From NCBI RefSeq assembly GCF_000003815.2, contig NC_049990.1:7461237-7525236 (forward strand): a stretch of DNA of 64,000 nucleotides. Reading direction: 5' to 3'. Shown in pieces: positions 31,525 through 45,800 of the stretch. The position numbers and the translations under genes were made by a program. The notes under the pieces are model-generated. The model saw only the letters and a program-made list of their open reading frames with translations, made no database searches and was not told the DNA's origin. The first letter of the stretch is position 1; each line of letters starts with the position of its first letter. The DNA is from Branchiostoma floridae. Lineage: Eukaryota; Chordata; Leptocardii; Amphioxiformes; Branchiostomatidae.

Positions 31525-33826
31525 TATGATATTTTTACTGAAGATATCGTTTTTATTCACTTAAACACTTTTCAAGATACAGAACTTCTCACTCTTTGGC
31601 AAGGCAAACAATCCATTATGATTAACTTAGATAACTCTTCCATCATACATCAAAAGTTCAACAATCCGAGAGGAGAGGAGGTGTAGAGACAAAGTACAGG
31701 GTTCCCGTTTCCTTGGCCGAGAGGCGAATCCAAACGCCCCTTCAGCTAGCTTGTTGGAAAATTGCTCAGCACTGTAGTGCAAGTGGTAGCAGCATTTTTC
31801 AATAAGGGCTCGGCCAACGGATCTGGTATCTTCTAAATGACAGTTTTGACAAGCCAGGTGTGATATTATCTACATTTCGACAAAGTGTCCTACCATGGCA
31901 CCTGCACCGACAACACTGAGCACCAAGTAATATATATCCTTGTGTTGTTGTTGTTTTTTTTAGTGTTTTTTTTTTTACAAGTGGCATTTTTCTGTCCATG
32001 ACTAGAGTGTATCTTAAGCCAGGATTTAAGAAGGCTATTGCCATAATTACTTGTCCATGACACAATCGCACAAGGGAACAGCCATACAGTCAACGCACAC
32101 AATCATTCTACCTTAAACAGAACACATTTTTGTAACAACTCCAGTATGCAGGATACCTTACTCAAAAGTAGCCACCATCAACCAATTGTCAATGGGGAAG
32201 ACCAGAAGACAAATTACACCATGCCCATGATTATAACATAATAAAGTTTGCATGCAACAAAAGTGTCCTCAAACACTTGTACATAGGAAGACTGTGCTAT
32301 GGTACTGTATATTCTGTACAAGAACAAGGTCTTAGCTTCTCTCTTGTGCTTTTCAACAAGTCTCCCATTCCTAGATCATGTAATTGCAACAGAACGCCTT
32401 CTATATACATATTCGTGCGTAGGAACTGCCTGATAACTTTGTGTGTTGACTAAAAAAACTGAGATACCACCCAAAAATGTATCTTCACAAAAGGGTGCAC
32501 TAATACAAGATCTACTATTACAAACATATCAATCAATAGCCAGGGCGTATGCACTGTGACTCTTCTACTTAGAGGTCCTAGATTTTTTTGTTTTTTCTTA
32601 TGTGTCTAAGTCTGCCAACCAATTTATCTGTTACTACCTGTGTGGCTATTTTTGCACCAAAACCTCACCTTTAAGTTCAGTATACCAAATCATGTGCAAA
32701 GCAAGTAGTATACGGTAAAACATTACTATAATTATCATAAGCCTGAAAGTAGCTCCGTTTGCTGGTTTCTACAAAGATATAACCTTTCATATAAAATTTG
32801 GATCAAAGATATTAATATTATGCTTCTCCAGATCGAACGCTTATGGCTGTAAGATTTCAAAGGGACACACAAATTTGCATGGATACAACAAAACAAGCTT
32901 CCAGCAGCAGTTCATACAGCCCTATATGCAAACTTAAGAAAATCTAGCATGTTCCCCTACAAATCTCATGTTGCTTCAGTTCAAGAGCAATGTAATAGTT
33001 TCTTATAGATATCATAAGAGTCAACTAAAAGAAGCATTCGATGACTGATAAGGAAAAACAATCCCTTACAATGAGGTTACAGTGTTCTCTCTTTGAAAGT
33101 CTTGACTGGAAACATTTGAAGAATACTTTTTACAACTACAATGTACACATTTTGCTGGAAGTGATAAGTTTTTTNNNNNNNNNNNNNNNNNNNNNNNNNN
33201 NNNNNNNNNNNNNNNNNNNNNNNNNNNNNNNNNNNNNNNNNNNNNNNNNNNNNNNNNNNNNNNNNNNNNNNNNNNNNNNNNNNNNNNNNNNNNNNNNNNN
33301 NNNNNNNNNNNNNNNNNNNNNNNNNNNNNNNNNNNNNNNNNNNNNNNNNNNNNNNNNNNNNNNNNNNNNNNNNNNNNNNNNNNNNNNNNNNNNNNNNNNN
33401 NNNNNNNNNNNNNNNNNNNNNNNNNNNNNNNNNNNNNNNNNNNNNNNNNNNNNNNNNNNNNNNNNNNNNNNNNNNNNNNNNNNNNNNNNNNNNNNNNNNN
33501 NNNNNNNNNNNNNNNNNNNNNNNNNNNNNNNNNNNNNNNNNNNNNNNNNNNNNNNNNNNNNNNNNNNNNNNNNNNNNNNNNNCACCAAGACTGACTGAAA
33601 AACATCTTCACTAACATATGGACAGTCCCCACTGCTAGTTATCTTCCTCCTAACATGGCTGCTTGACTACCCTTCAAAGAGAAAAGACTAAGTTTTCTTG
33701 AGTTCCACTTCTGCTACCGAGTACCCAGTGTAATAATGCATATTCAGACTAGTATATAGTGGTAATTTCAATAATTTGAAGACACTTGAATAAAGCTCTG
33801 CATAGAATTTTTCACAGTTTTTTTTC
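31525..33826 (-). other. FMR1: Presumed 3' UTR of FMR1/FXR gene
   Basis: About 2.3 kb downstream of the stop codon with no other gene. On the minus strand an AATAAA (31557-31552) is followed by a T- and GT-rich stretch (complement of the A run at 31456-31472 and CCAACAAAG), a plausible cleavage and polyadenylation site. The extent is inferred and a gap interrupts it. Confidence 0.4.
33175..33582. other. Assembly gap (408 N)
   Basis: A run of N with no sequence. It falls in the presumed 3' UTR of the FMR1 gene. Open frames reported across it are meaningless. Confidence 1.
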
Positions 33827-36800
33827 TTAGGCAGTCCCATTGACTAACTGCTGACTGTGTTCCTGGATACCTGGGCCCCCGTCCCCGTTTATTGCACTTT
33901 TCTCGCTACCTCCCCTCTGTCTATTCCCCCTGGGGCCGCGTTTGGATCGAGACGGGCGCTGCTGCTTAGGCGCGTCGGGTTTCTCCTCGTTTTCGCTAAT
34001 CATCTTGGAGGTGTCCGTAGACTTTGCGGTTTCGTGCCCTGAGGTTTCTTCGGCCCTGTCGCCCGTGGCAGCCTCAGGGGATTCTTTCTTGGCGTTTTCG
34101 TTGAAGATGACAGTGTTCTGGCGTTCGCGGCGCCGGCGGTTCCGTCTCCTGCGGTTCTTCCCAGCGCTATCTTTGTTACCATCCCTGCTATTGTTGGCCT
34201 CTTCTGTAGGCACAAAAAGACAAAAACATTAAAACATGAGTAATTAGTTTCAACAGGTTAGCTAATTAACACATTTCTTTATTACACAACCAACTACAAT
34301 GTATGTGGTTGTCTCTGCGGATGTTTCCTCAACCCTTTGGCTTCTATCTTCAGGGTGTTACGAACTACTTCTTGTTGCATAAATAATTTCATAATTTTAG
34401 CTGAACTGTGTTGTTGTCTCTGCCTATGTTTCTTTAACTTTTTGGCCGCTATGATATCTTCAGGGTAATATGAGCTACTCCTTTTTGTTGTGTTAAATAA
34501 ATAAATAAATGAAATGAAATATTATGGCTGGGAATAGAAGAGCCTAATTCTGTAAGTTAATACATCCTTGTCATTTCATCTTAATGCAACACAGAAAGTA
34601 GTTTGCAACACTATTAAAGAAAGTAAAAAAAATTACTTGGTAGTGTAGTTAAGTATGATGTTCACGTGAAAACATGACAAGGAAGCAAAACACTTCTAGG
34701 TATCATCTGTCAACTGCTTGTGTAAACAACAGTATCGCAACTTGTAAAAGTTTTCATTGCACAAAACAGTATGTCAAATATAGGGATGTCTCTACAGAAG
34801 AACCTACTTTTATTGGTACATTTACGGCGTGCCCTACAAGTTCTTGCCATGAAATTACATGTATGAAATAACCACAAAGATTCTACATGTATCTTACATG
34901 TATGTAACAAAAGACGAAAGAAAGACTTTTAACGGGGTAAATATAACTTGTATGTAACGAAAGACGAAAGAAAGACTTTTAACGGGGTAAATCTAACTTT
35001 AACAAGCTAGTCCAAAGGAAGATTTCCAACATAACAGAAAAAGAGGTGAATGATCAGAAGTAAACAAACATCTTTACAGAGAGAAAAGAATGTTCAAACT
35101 GTGAAACCTAAGACTGAAGTATGTAGCACAACACAGTCTTTGCTAGCCTGATGTCTACACGACAGGAAATGCCTCAACTCTACAAAAGCCTGGAGAGCGA
35201 CAGACCAAAAGTCAGAAAAAGAAGTCCCTTGTGGGCAAGAAACAGAAAACTCGAGTTGGGATCAAAGAGTGGCTCACAATTATTGAGCTGTTGTATCCTT
35301 CCGTGGCACAATCCTGTCAGTGTTGTTGTGGGCTGGGGTCTTCTTTTTCCGCCCTGGAACTGGCGCAGAGAGACAGCAGTTGTTTTCTGTCATTTGACAT
35401 TGGCCAATACCATTTTAACCTTCGTTTAGAAGCTAGCACAGGCCTCAGGAATAATACAGTCATCTCTTCATTAACCCTTGACTCAACAGAACATGTCCCA
35501 AGTCCCTCTCAGAATCTGAGCAGGACTCATGGAACCTGTCCTGTTGAGACAATAAAGGTTCAGGAAAGAGCATGCCTTGTATTGTTCCCATGGCCTGTAG
35601 CTAACTGTAACCAACACCTCTCAATTGAATTATTCCACCACCAACTTAAAAAGCCCAACCACAACCTCAGTAAGCAAATTTTAACTGCAAAAATTCACCT
35701 TCAAGCTTGCCATATTGTGTTGTGCTACACTACAATGAATAACTGTGATAATGTTTTTTAAGTGTTCCCCAGTATGTATATATGTCCATTCTATAAACAA
35801 AGCTCACAAACTATTGAAGCAGTAAACGAAACAATGCAGCTGAAGCAACACAAGACAGAGTTAGAGGAAAAGTGAGCAAAAAAAAGCTGGCTGAAAGAGG
35901 CTATACATAGGTAAAAAAAGGAAAACCATGAAATTTCTTTAATTTCCATCACCGATAATGCTGCATGATTTTCTCTTTGTAAACAGTTGGTGATGTGTGT
36001 TCACATGAATTACACTAGTCTAGCAAATGACATACAGTACGTAAATAACTAAATCAACACAAAACAGTTAGGATGTGCATGAAATTTACACTTCTTCTGA
36101 CATGCACAAGATTATAAAGATAGTTTTCTTTAATAACACACAGGTGTTAAGACAATGTTTTCGAAACTTTTATAAATTTCATTCTTATAATATATGTGAC
36201 AATGCCAGCACACATGCATGAGGCTAATGAAAGCAAAGCACAAACTGCAAAAATAATGAGTAAAGGAGAAAACAGAAACAAAAGAAAACAGGCAAAGACA
36301 AGGGCACATTTGGAAAAGCCATGCAACATTTTCTACAGCTAGAGACTTTTTGAAGTGAGGATGAACAGTTTTTTGGGGTATCTTGTAGTGTTGAAAATTA
36401 AGATTTCTTCAAATCACAATATGCAGTTCAGCAAATGAGAGAAAAGGAATGAATAATTCAACCAATGAGAGAGTGGTTGTAAAATATTTGCATTTTTATG
36501 TTTTTATTTTGCATTTCTATCAAGGTTGCACAAGTCCACTAGCCCGATTGTCCCAGGCACGTGAAAGTGCCCATCGGGCAAGTAAGGTTTTTCAATGAGT
36601 GAGATTTTGATATACATGTACTTGCATCAAACATTGGTCAACACAGAAAATTAGAGGCAATGTTAACAGAAAAAAGTCTCTTAAATTTTGGGCAAGTGAT
36701 AAGTTGGTTTGGGCAAGTAAATCTTTTTATGTACTTGCCCGATAGGACAAGTGAATTTTAGAAAACTTGTCCAACCCTGTCTATGTTTTGATGGTGGATA

Positions 36801-39800
36801 GAGGTATGGGATTAGTCTATTGAAGTTACCAAAAAGTAGTTTGCATGGAGAGTGCCCTTGCCTTTAAAAGAAAAACAAAATCAACAGAAGAGATAGTGCA
36901 GACCCACAGATGGCTTCCCCTTACCCTGCTGAATGTATGAATACAATGTCACGTTTGTTCCCCTACCCCGCTCCGTGTTCGTTTCCCCCTCGGTGTCGAG
37001 CACAGAGTCCTCCTCGTCGTTACGCCGCCGCCGATCGTTCTGCCGGCGGTCCCGGTTACGCCGCTGATTTGGACGCCCGTTAACGTCGCCGTTTTCGTTC
37101 TCGTCCTGGTTGAGCACGTCGAAAGGGTTGTGGTTGTCACCTTGGCGAACTGTAACAAGAAATAAAAGCAATTATAGATGACATCATTCCTAAGAGGTCA
37201 AGCAAAGTCATGTAGTGCAATACAGAAAACCAAAAACAGCCTGCACTATCTCATATTTGCTACTCTGTAATTGGTAAGCAACCTAGGGCAGAGTAGCCCC
37301 AGTGTCCTTCTTAAATGAGGTGTTCACTCCCCCAATGCAGAGGTCAGGCCACCAATACAGGTGTAACAGTATTCATAGAGTGCAAATAAGATAGGATGCT
37401 TTGAACACAAACAGCCTAAACAATCTTAGAAGCTCTGCTTTGGCTCAAGATCTCATGCAAGCTATTCCTGATAGGAACTTCATAACATACAACTTCATGA
37501 CCAGAGTACATCACCAAACAGACCACACATGCCGATTGCTTAAAAAATGGCCATACCCTCGCGGTCAAAGTTAGGCTCAGTGTTAATGCGAGGACGGCGG
37601 CCACCCCTGCCACGGTTGCCGGAGTAGCGGCTGCCGCGTACACCACTCGCTTCAGACATGCTGTCCTCTGTTACAGCGGACGACCAATCACTGAGCTCGT
37701 CTTGGTGACGGCGATCATTCTCAGACACAGCTGCAGAAATTTACAAGAGATATGGACATTCAATTATTAACCAAGGTTTTAAAAATCTGCCCAAGGCTAT
37801 GGAGGATAGGGATGGATGGAGGGAGAGAGTCATGTCCATCTGTGCAACCAGCACGACAGCAGAATGAATCTACTCATTATCATAGTAGAGGTACCCTCAT
37901 TAGATAGCTTTAAACAAGGCCTATGCTTAGGTGTAAAATATCCAGTCACCCTAAGAAAAAAATGTGAGTTGAACGAGATCTACTAGAAAAGCAGCATGAT
38001 TAAATGATCCCCAAGGAATGCACACCTCAGCTATCCAGGTGGTCAAGACGCTCTTGAGAGTTTTTTTTTTTAAATATGGCAGTAGAATTATATGAATTGA
38101 CAGTAAATTACAATACTATCCTACTCACCATTGCGGCTGCCCTGGTACCGTCTGGGCCGCCCCCTTCCTCCCTGTCCCCTCCCCCTGCTGCCCCCACGGC
38201 CGCGCCCTCTGCCGTACATCTGACCCCTGCCCCTGGACGTGGACTCGGTGGTGTCTGACGTGTAGTCCGTGCTGTAGCGACGCTCGCGCGGAGGGGGGAA
38301 GTACGTGCCGCCGCCCCCGCCTGCGTTTCGGAGCTCTTCTGCGATCTGTAGGTTCTCAATGCGGAGCTGCTCAACTTCCTGAAAAATCAGTCATACAGAT
38401 AACGGTATTGCAAATTAATGGCACAAAACGAAAGATATGGCAGCTTCCTGTAAAATTAGTCATATAGATAAGTTTACTGCACAATGATGGCATGAGATAC
38501 AACATATGGTAACATCTACCACTTAACAATAGTAGGAAAGTACTCAAAACCACCCTGTTAGCGTAAGTGTATAGGTAATATTGGATGAGACTTTGTATCT
38601 GTTCAGTCTTTGGTGGCATTTTGAACAGTTGAAGGTGTGTTTGAGGAGAACTAAACCTTAAGCCCCTTAAGGGCGCACCACTTATCAAAAAGGGCATAGG
38701 ACCATCTCAATATAATTGGATCAAACCTTGCAGCCTGGTATTCAATTAGTATGTTGAAAAGGCGATTGTCACCTGTTATGTCAATCCTTTCATATCTGAG
38801 GTAAATCTCAATAGATAGATTAACAGTTATGTACCTTGAGATGTGCGAGGTGGTAGTCCAACAACATTTTGGCGTTGCTGTTCTGCTCTGTCGTTCCGAT
38901 GAAGATCATGGGGACATGTTCCTGTGAAACAAGGCAGACATAAGAGTGGCCCTTAATCATAAGCGGACTGCAAAAGGTGTGAAAATGTGAAAAGTATAAA
39001 GGTTGGTTTTTACTTACTGGAACAGAATCCTTTGCTGATGGATCCTGCACACAACACAGGGTGTCAAGTGGGTTTTTAGGGCTTCACATCACAAACAGCG
39101 CATTTACAATAGTTACACTGTACACAGGTTTGGGACCAGGGTTGTGGCCAGCCTGAATCATTTTCCGTCCCCTCGACTTTGAATGGAAATCCTATTGAGC
39201 GCCGAAGGCACAGTGCGCCGTTCCAAAAAATAATTTTGAAATCTAGACCCTTTGAAATGCCATTTTCTGCATTTTGAGCTGTAAATTTTTAGTCTGGAGT
39301 AAGCCGTTCAACAGCATCGATCTGTTTTGGTGAAAAATTACACAAGGGTTTTGGGCTGAATTTTTTTACATATCCATTTTTGTCTGTCACGGGACGGAAT
39401 GGGCAAATATTTTTTTAAGGCCCCACCTGCAAAATTTCGTCAAAGGACGGAAGGACGGACGCTGGCTACAACCCTGTTTGGGACATAAGTCTACTTACGT
39501 TTTATAGTCACAACGATTTTAGCACCAAAACCACAATTTTCTCTGCATTGCCTCGGCTGTCAGTCATACAGTACTGTAAATCTTGAAATGTTTGCCGTGG
39601 TTTTAGACCCAATTTTTGCGGCGAGCTCCCCAATGCAAATTGTGAAAGTTTGTATTTCCAATGTATTACTGCAATATTGTTTCAAACATGAGGTAAAAAC
39701 ACAGCAAAAACCTCCTTTCCCATTTATGGCAAAATAAGGTCCACGTGAAAATAAATGAATTTACTGTACTTTGACTGACAAGGAGGGATGCAGACTTATA

Positions 39801-42800
39801 AAACTACACCTGCTTTTACACATTTTTATCTTGTATGTTTTATACATAGAAATAACATCATGTACATTCAATCATTTTAAATGCCTTCACATTACATTTT
39901 CTGCTTTGAGATAATTTCATCCTCATTGCTAGGGGGTGAATCAAGACATTACACGTTTCTTCTGTATTTTCTTGTTCACAAGGTAGCCACTTTCAAGACA
40001 ATCCATTTTCACTTTATCATGATATGAGATTTAAACTCCTTTGTAAACAAGGCGGAAACAACAGTTAAAACTTAAAACACAGTGAAAGCTTCCTTTCCAT
40101 GTCTACCATGAAAATGAATTCATTTACTGTGTGGTATCTTGTCAGGTGGCCTGTCCTTTTATGAAAGGAAAATATGACACAACGTTCAGAAGAAATGTTA
40201 CACTACTAGTACTAGCTAGGGCTTGATACCCTTTGGCTTGATCAGGTTCGAGTCCAGGTCCGAGTCCAGAGGTTTAGGTTCAGGTCCGGACCTGAACCTG
40301 ATCCTCTATAGCTGATATCTTACTTTGTAATCTTATGTTAAATAAAGTTTATTAAACCGATATTCAGATTAGTGTACTTTTTATGCCTTTTTGTCAGTGA
40401 CTAACAAGCAGAGAGGAGATTGAAAGCAGTTTTATATTTATTTGGAGAACATGCTACACATAATTCACTGCAAACTTTGCTTATTTTGTGCTTTGACATG
40501 ACTTCCCTCTCCTCAGAAGTTCCCTTGTGTCGAAAATGGCGCAAAAGTACAAAATAGTGGCTTAATTTGCAGCCAATCACGTTGCAGCAAATCAAACAAC
40601 GCCATCTAGCGAGCAAGCTTAACCTGCATTCTCGTGAGACTTGACGCGAGAATTGGCGAGAACCCGCGATGTTTTGTGTAGAATCCAAGATGGCGGCCTG
40701 TTTGTTTTCGCCGAGTGCTAAAATTTCTTCCTGCAAGACCACACAAATCGCCTCAAAGCTGGAAAAATGGATTGAATACACGTGCAGAAGAAGAAAGAAA
40801 TGTTGCTTGTCCCATGGTAATTTTTTCTGGGTGCAGATTCTTCAGTTTGGGTGAAAATTTACCAGAATAATTGAGGAATTTTCCACTCAATTCCGGTACG
40901 TACGCATCCACTTCGTCAGTCGGCCTCATGCCGTGGTAAAATTTGATGTTTTTTCGTTAGCACATTGTCATTGTTGACCTAAAATGGAGCTGACAGGTAC
41001 ACAATGGGATGAATATGAATTTATTGTAGGCTAAGTTAGTTTGATTCATGGCTATTTTACCATTCTATGGCCGGAGTACTACTGTGATGTCTAAGTACAA
41101 TTTTTATTTCTTGAAATTGTTCAGCCTTCCGGTCCAAAAAAACGGTTCACGACTTTCGTTTTTTTGGACTCGGTTCTCGGATGTTGTACCGGTAAAAACC
41201 GGTCCGGCCGAACCGGTATCCAGCCCTATTGGGCACTTATACTAAGTTATAGGTAGAACTAACTTACCTCCTCCCTCTGTACTGTGTGTTCTTTCTCATT
41301 GTCTCCCTCGATTTTCACCCTGACCACCCCAGATTTGTCCACGATCTCCTGGATAATACGACCATTCTTGCCTATTACTCTTCCTGTGGAAAAGAGTTGA
41401 AAAATGAATTCCTGAAAGTGTAGTACACATCTATTGGGGCTTGAAATACTTTTTGGAAATAAGAAATCAAAGATTATACACCATGAAATATCTGGAGTGT
41501 CTGTGAATTTTTTTAAAAATTTCTTGCTGCTTCTATGCATTTTCCCATTGGCTCCCATAAGGCAACAGACATGCATATAGCAGGAAATCTGATAACCTAT
41601 AATTACAGGACCTTAGACCTAACTTCTTGTCAGTGTCCCAACATGCTTAGCATTTGGAAGTAAGTGTAGGAAAACACACAAACTGACACACCTTTGCTAA
41701 GAGCTTTATATAAACGAGTCCGTAGTTTGCATTGCATATGTGCAATGATACACTGTGGGAAATACATGTTTCTCAAAAGTGAAGGCTCCTGAGACATAAA
41801 CAAAAGTCATCTAGTCCTGTATTAAGTATGGACAATGCAAGGACTGTCAGGGGCCTTTACCTTTGACCAAAAGCATATGCAAATCATGAACTGGCTTATT
41901 GTGTGAGGTTCTGTATCCAGACACATCAGGCATGTAGAGATGTGATGGAGTCGTACACCTCAAGTTGGGTCTGGCACACACATTCCCCCAGCCTGGCAGG
42001 GGAGGCCAGGCTGGCCCTTGGTGTGCATGGCTCGAAATTAATTTTTGGGATTAGGTGCACTGGTGCACCCAGCTTAAGAAATTGGGTGTGTGCACCACTT
42101 TAAATTGAAGTAATAAGATAGTAATAAAACTTAGTTACAAGCTATCAAATTCTTAAACAAGTACCATGATTGACATTCTTATTATCTTTCTAACACTTAG
42201 ATGTCAAGAATATGATATATACTAGTATACTTTGATATCTTAACATACACAACCTAAGAAAATATTTGGGTGCACCCTGTGCACCCACAAAAAAATAATT
42301 GGGTGCACAGCTCCAATTTTGGGTGCGCCTGGGTGCACATGCACCCAGTATTTCGAGCCCTGGTGTGCCATGGTTAAAGTTAGTTAAAGTTCTTCTTGTT
42401 CCTTTCATTGTATAGGGGCTTTGTTTCCGTGTGTATGTTCAACTCCCATACTCTTTCACATACAGTGTAAGTGCTGATTGTACCATCTATTAAATTTTCG
42501 CATTACCCAACCAGTGTTTGAACCACCAACCTTCCCAATACATGGTAAAAACACTACCTTGGCCATTGCACCAGTCTTTTGCATGCCGTACATACAAAAG
42601 AAATACCAACTTGCCTATGAGATTTCTTGGGACTTGGACAACATCTTGTTTATACTCCAGCATTCTCCTTGCTTGCTGTACTGCCTCCTTTGTCTGTAAC
42701 AAGTAAAGTTTGGACCAGTTCAACATAAGCAAGTTACAGTATAGGAACATACATTGTATTTTGTATATACAGCATATCAGACTCCATGACTGCTGGTCTA

Positions 42801-45800
42801 TGTTTGGATTATTGTTGAGTTCTCTGCACTCTCTTTTTGTACTTGTAAAAGCAAAGGAAACTTTGTCTTTGCAAGAGTAATTACAGCAAGATTTCCACAA
42901 CATTCCTTCTCCAGTGAAAACAAACATGGATACACGGATATACACTCAAACACACGTGTGCATACACAATCATATACAAACACGCACACACAGAGACACT
43001 AACATAAACAATCATACACACACATGCAAATCCCTACACAATAGCAACAGTACAAGTGCATGTTATTCTCACCTCTCCATAAATCTTAAAGGTGCATGTT
43101 TGTTCTTCCAGTTCGATGGCCGTGACCCCCTCGAGTCTGCGAGCCTGCATGATGTTGGCCCCGTGTGATCCGATAGCCAGTCCCATCAGGTCCTCCCGCA
43201 CTGAGAACTCCTCCAGGCATTGCCGCTGCATGGCTTTAGTGGTCTGGGCAAGACAAAGACTCTGCATTAAATCTTCATTCTCAGGCTCCATTTGCAGCAC
43301 ACTCTTTTCATGTTATGCATAGCTTTTGTTCATACCACCATGTTTGAGTGTAAACATATTCATAATTATTGCACTGAATACAGTCACACAAAGTGACAAA
43401 CACAACTTTGCTCCGAAAAAGTTCCCACCAAGGTTGGGAGTAGCCTGAAATCCATCCTATTCTAGCTCCAGTTTGCTTCTCTTGCATCAAAGAGGATTAA
43501 GACTTTTCCTAGTTTGATTTGTAAAAACTCCCAACAATTCCAAGGCCATTGTCGGCCATGACAGGGGCTTCAGGCAGCAGCGTTGGCAGGTAAAAGTTTT
43601 TTTTTGTATACATGGTTCCAATTCTCAGCTTAGCAGCGGAGCTGTCAGTTACACTTGGCAGTATGCTATACTTTACAAAGAACTGTATTATCTTATTGTG
43701 ACAGACAAACATACAGTTTGCTTTGTTATTTCGATTGAGTCACAGCTGGAATTAGTACTTTAAAAAAAGATTTGATTACAAGTTGCAGTCATTTAAAATG
43801 AAAGGGAAGGATATACTCTATTGATACATTGTGAAAAAGCTTGATTGTAAGAGTCTGGTGTGACGTGTATCACTTGAGAACGGCTAAAATAAAGGGATAA
43901 AGCAAGTTCAGGGTTCTAGCCAGCACCCGACCTTCCGCCCTTTGACGGAATTTTGAAGCTGGGGACGGACAAAAATTTTGCTCATTCTGTCCTCTGTGAC
44001 AGACAAAAATCGGCATGTAAATATATCAATCAGACATTCAGAGGGTCAAGATTTCAAAATCTTTCCAGGGAGCATGCTCCAGACCCACCTAGGATCCCCT
44101 AAGATTCCCTATCAAAATCTAGGGGATGGAAAAATATTTCAGGCTGGCTAAAACACTGACACCACACCACAAACTCCTCACCTCCAATTGTTGCTGTGCT
44201 TCCTTTTTCCTTGCCTCCAGCATGAGCTTTGTTCGTAGACTACGGAAGTGCATGTCACTCAAAATCTGCGCTCTCTTTACCGCCGCCTCATCATTGGAGA
44301 TTACTACGATTGCGTTCAGGTCCGTGTTGAACACAACGGACCCTGCCGTCAACTTCAAGGCCCTCTTGAACTCATTGTGATTACTTTCTACTCGACAACT
44401 GTGGAGAATATTACAAAACAGAATGTTAGGATTCCTTTCAACTCTTACTACTAGTATGTGCTAAGGTTGTAGTTGCCAATGTTTGCTGAGGAAAGATAGG
44501 TCAGTGGTCGAGGACAGCTGACACACACAAAAAATTAATCAAGCTTGACATCGTTTTTAAGGAATAAAAAAGAAACTAAGTTTGGGTATGTTACTTTGGT
44601 TTTTATTTAAGTGGGAATTCATTACATCCGGAATATGAGTTTCCAAATCCAATGTAAAACTGCCGAACTATAGAAAACGTCCTTTCCCCTTACATAAATC
44701 CCTGCGAAAATAATCAATTTACTATAACTCACCATTCCCTGAGGTCTTCAGGCACATCTATCGTACACTTGTGGAAGGAGTCCTTGGTCAATGGAGGGCT
44801 GGAAGGAAACAACAGCAGTGGAATTACTAACCATTTTGAGTGGTGAAATATTCGAAGTGGATTCATGGGCGAGAACATGTATAGTACTGTACAACTGCAG
44901 TGAACTTAAATGCCTCTTTTCCCTCCTACTGCAAGATGATATCCCTTTGAACTTCTATGATTTACCGTATATTGCCAGCAATATATTGACAGGAAATGAG
45001 ACATTTTCTTCGACCTTTGTGGGACCTTTGACATAACTTCTTGTCAGTGTCCCTGACAGCATGAGCATGTGGAAACCACCAATCTACTGCCAAACTATGG
45101 ACACAAAAGCAAGCAAACACACACTGAAAAGGAAAACCTACGTACACAGGGGCAACAAAAGAACTCACTTTTTGTTTGCCGGGCGGATTTTTCCTGTGTC
45201 TATAATGTCCTTAAACGTTGCCTCCAGGTCGAGGTATTCTACTACACAGAAGGCTCCCTTGCATCTTTTTACCCTGCAGGGCCACCAACCACACGGCTCA
45301 TCATTCGTTTCTGCCAAAGCCTGAGGAGAAACACAAAGTGGGGTCACATATCAGAACAAATACTGTACAAATAGCAATACAGTAGAAGCCAGTTAATTGC
45401 ACAAGAGATAACTGCTCACTTCTGTTAATTGCACGGAATCCCAAAGTCCCCTGAATAACTTTGCTTTGTTGCACCATCCGGATAGTTGCACAAAATGTGC
45501 TGACGAATGGGGAGTGCAATTAAATGGCTTCTACTGTACTGGAAATTAGGAAAACAGCGTGAATCTCAGAACTTTAAAAAAAAAAATCAGGTAACTCTAC
45601 CAGAAATAAAGCAAAGCAAAAAAATAAACATTCCTGTAGTTTCATTATTGCTTTTGAAATTCACAGAATACCAGAGATGATATTTACAGTCCCTTTTTAC
45701 AAGTGGCCTTTAATTTAAACGTTGTGCCCTTAAAATTGAAAATCCAAAGAAAGTAATTTGCAGACTGAGCGGAGGGTCATCACTTTCCACATACAGCATG

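Larger units (their letters stand above)
34204..36924. other. FMR1 last intron: tandem repeat and MITE, no gene
   Basis: 2.7 kb intron. It holds two tandem 50-base units at 34899-34998 (TGTATGTAAC...GACTTTTAACGGGGTAAAT) and the MITE at 36521-36779. The 176-codon frame at 35231-35761 has no recognisable domain and an odd composition; I leave it out as a gene. Confidence 0.6.

Noticed and set aside
33041-33632. Frames of 150-188 codons across the N run
   Set aside because: They consist of unknown bases.
35231-35761. 176-codon open frame in the FMR1 last intron
   Set aside because: No domain, Cys/His/Leu-rich random look, no splice partners, and it lies inside an intron of a well-supported gene on the other strand.
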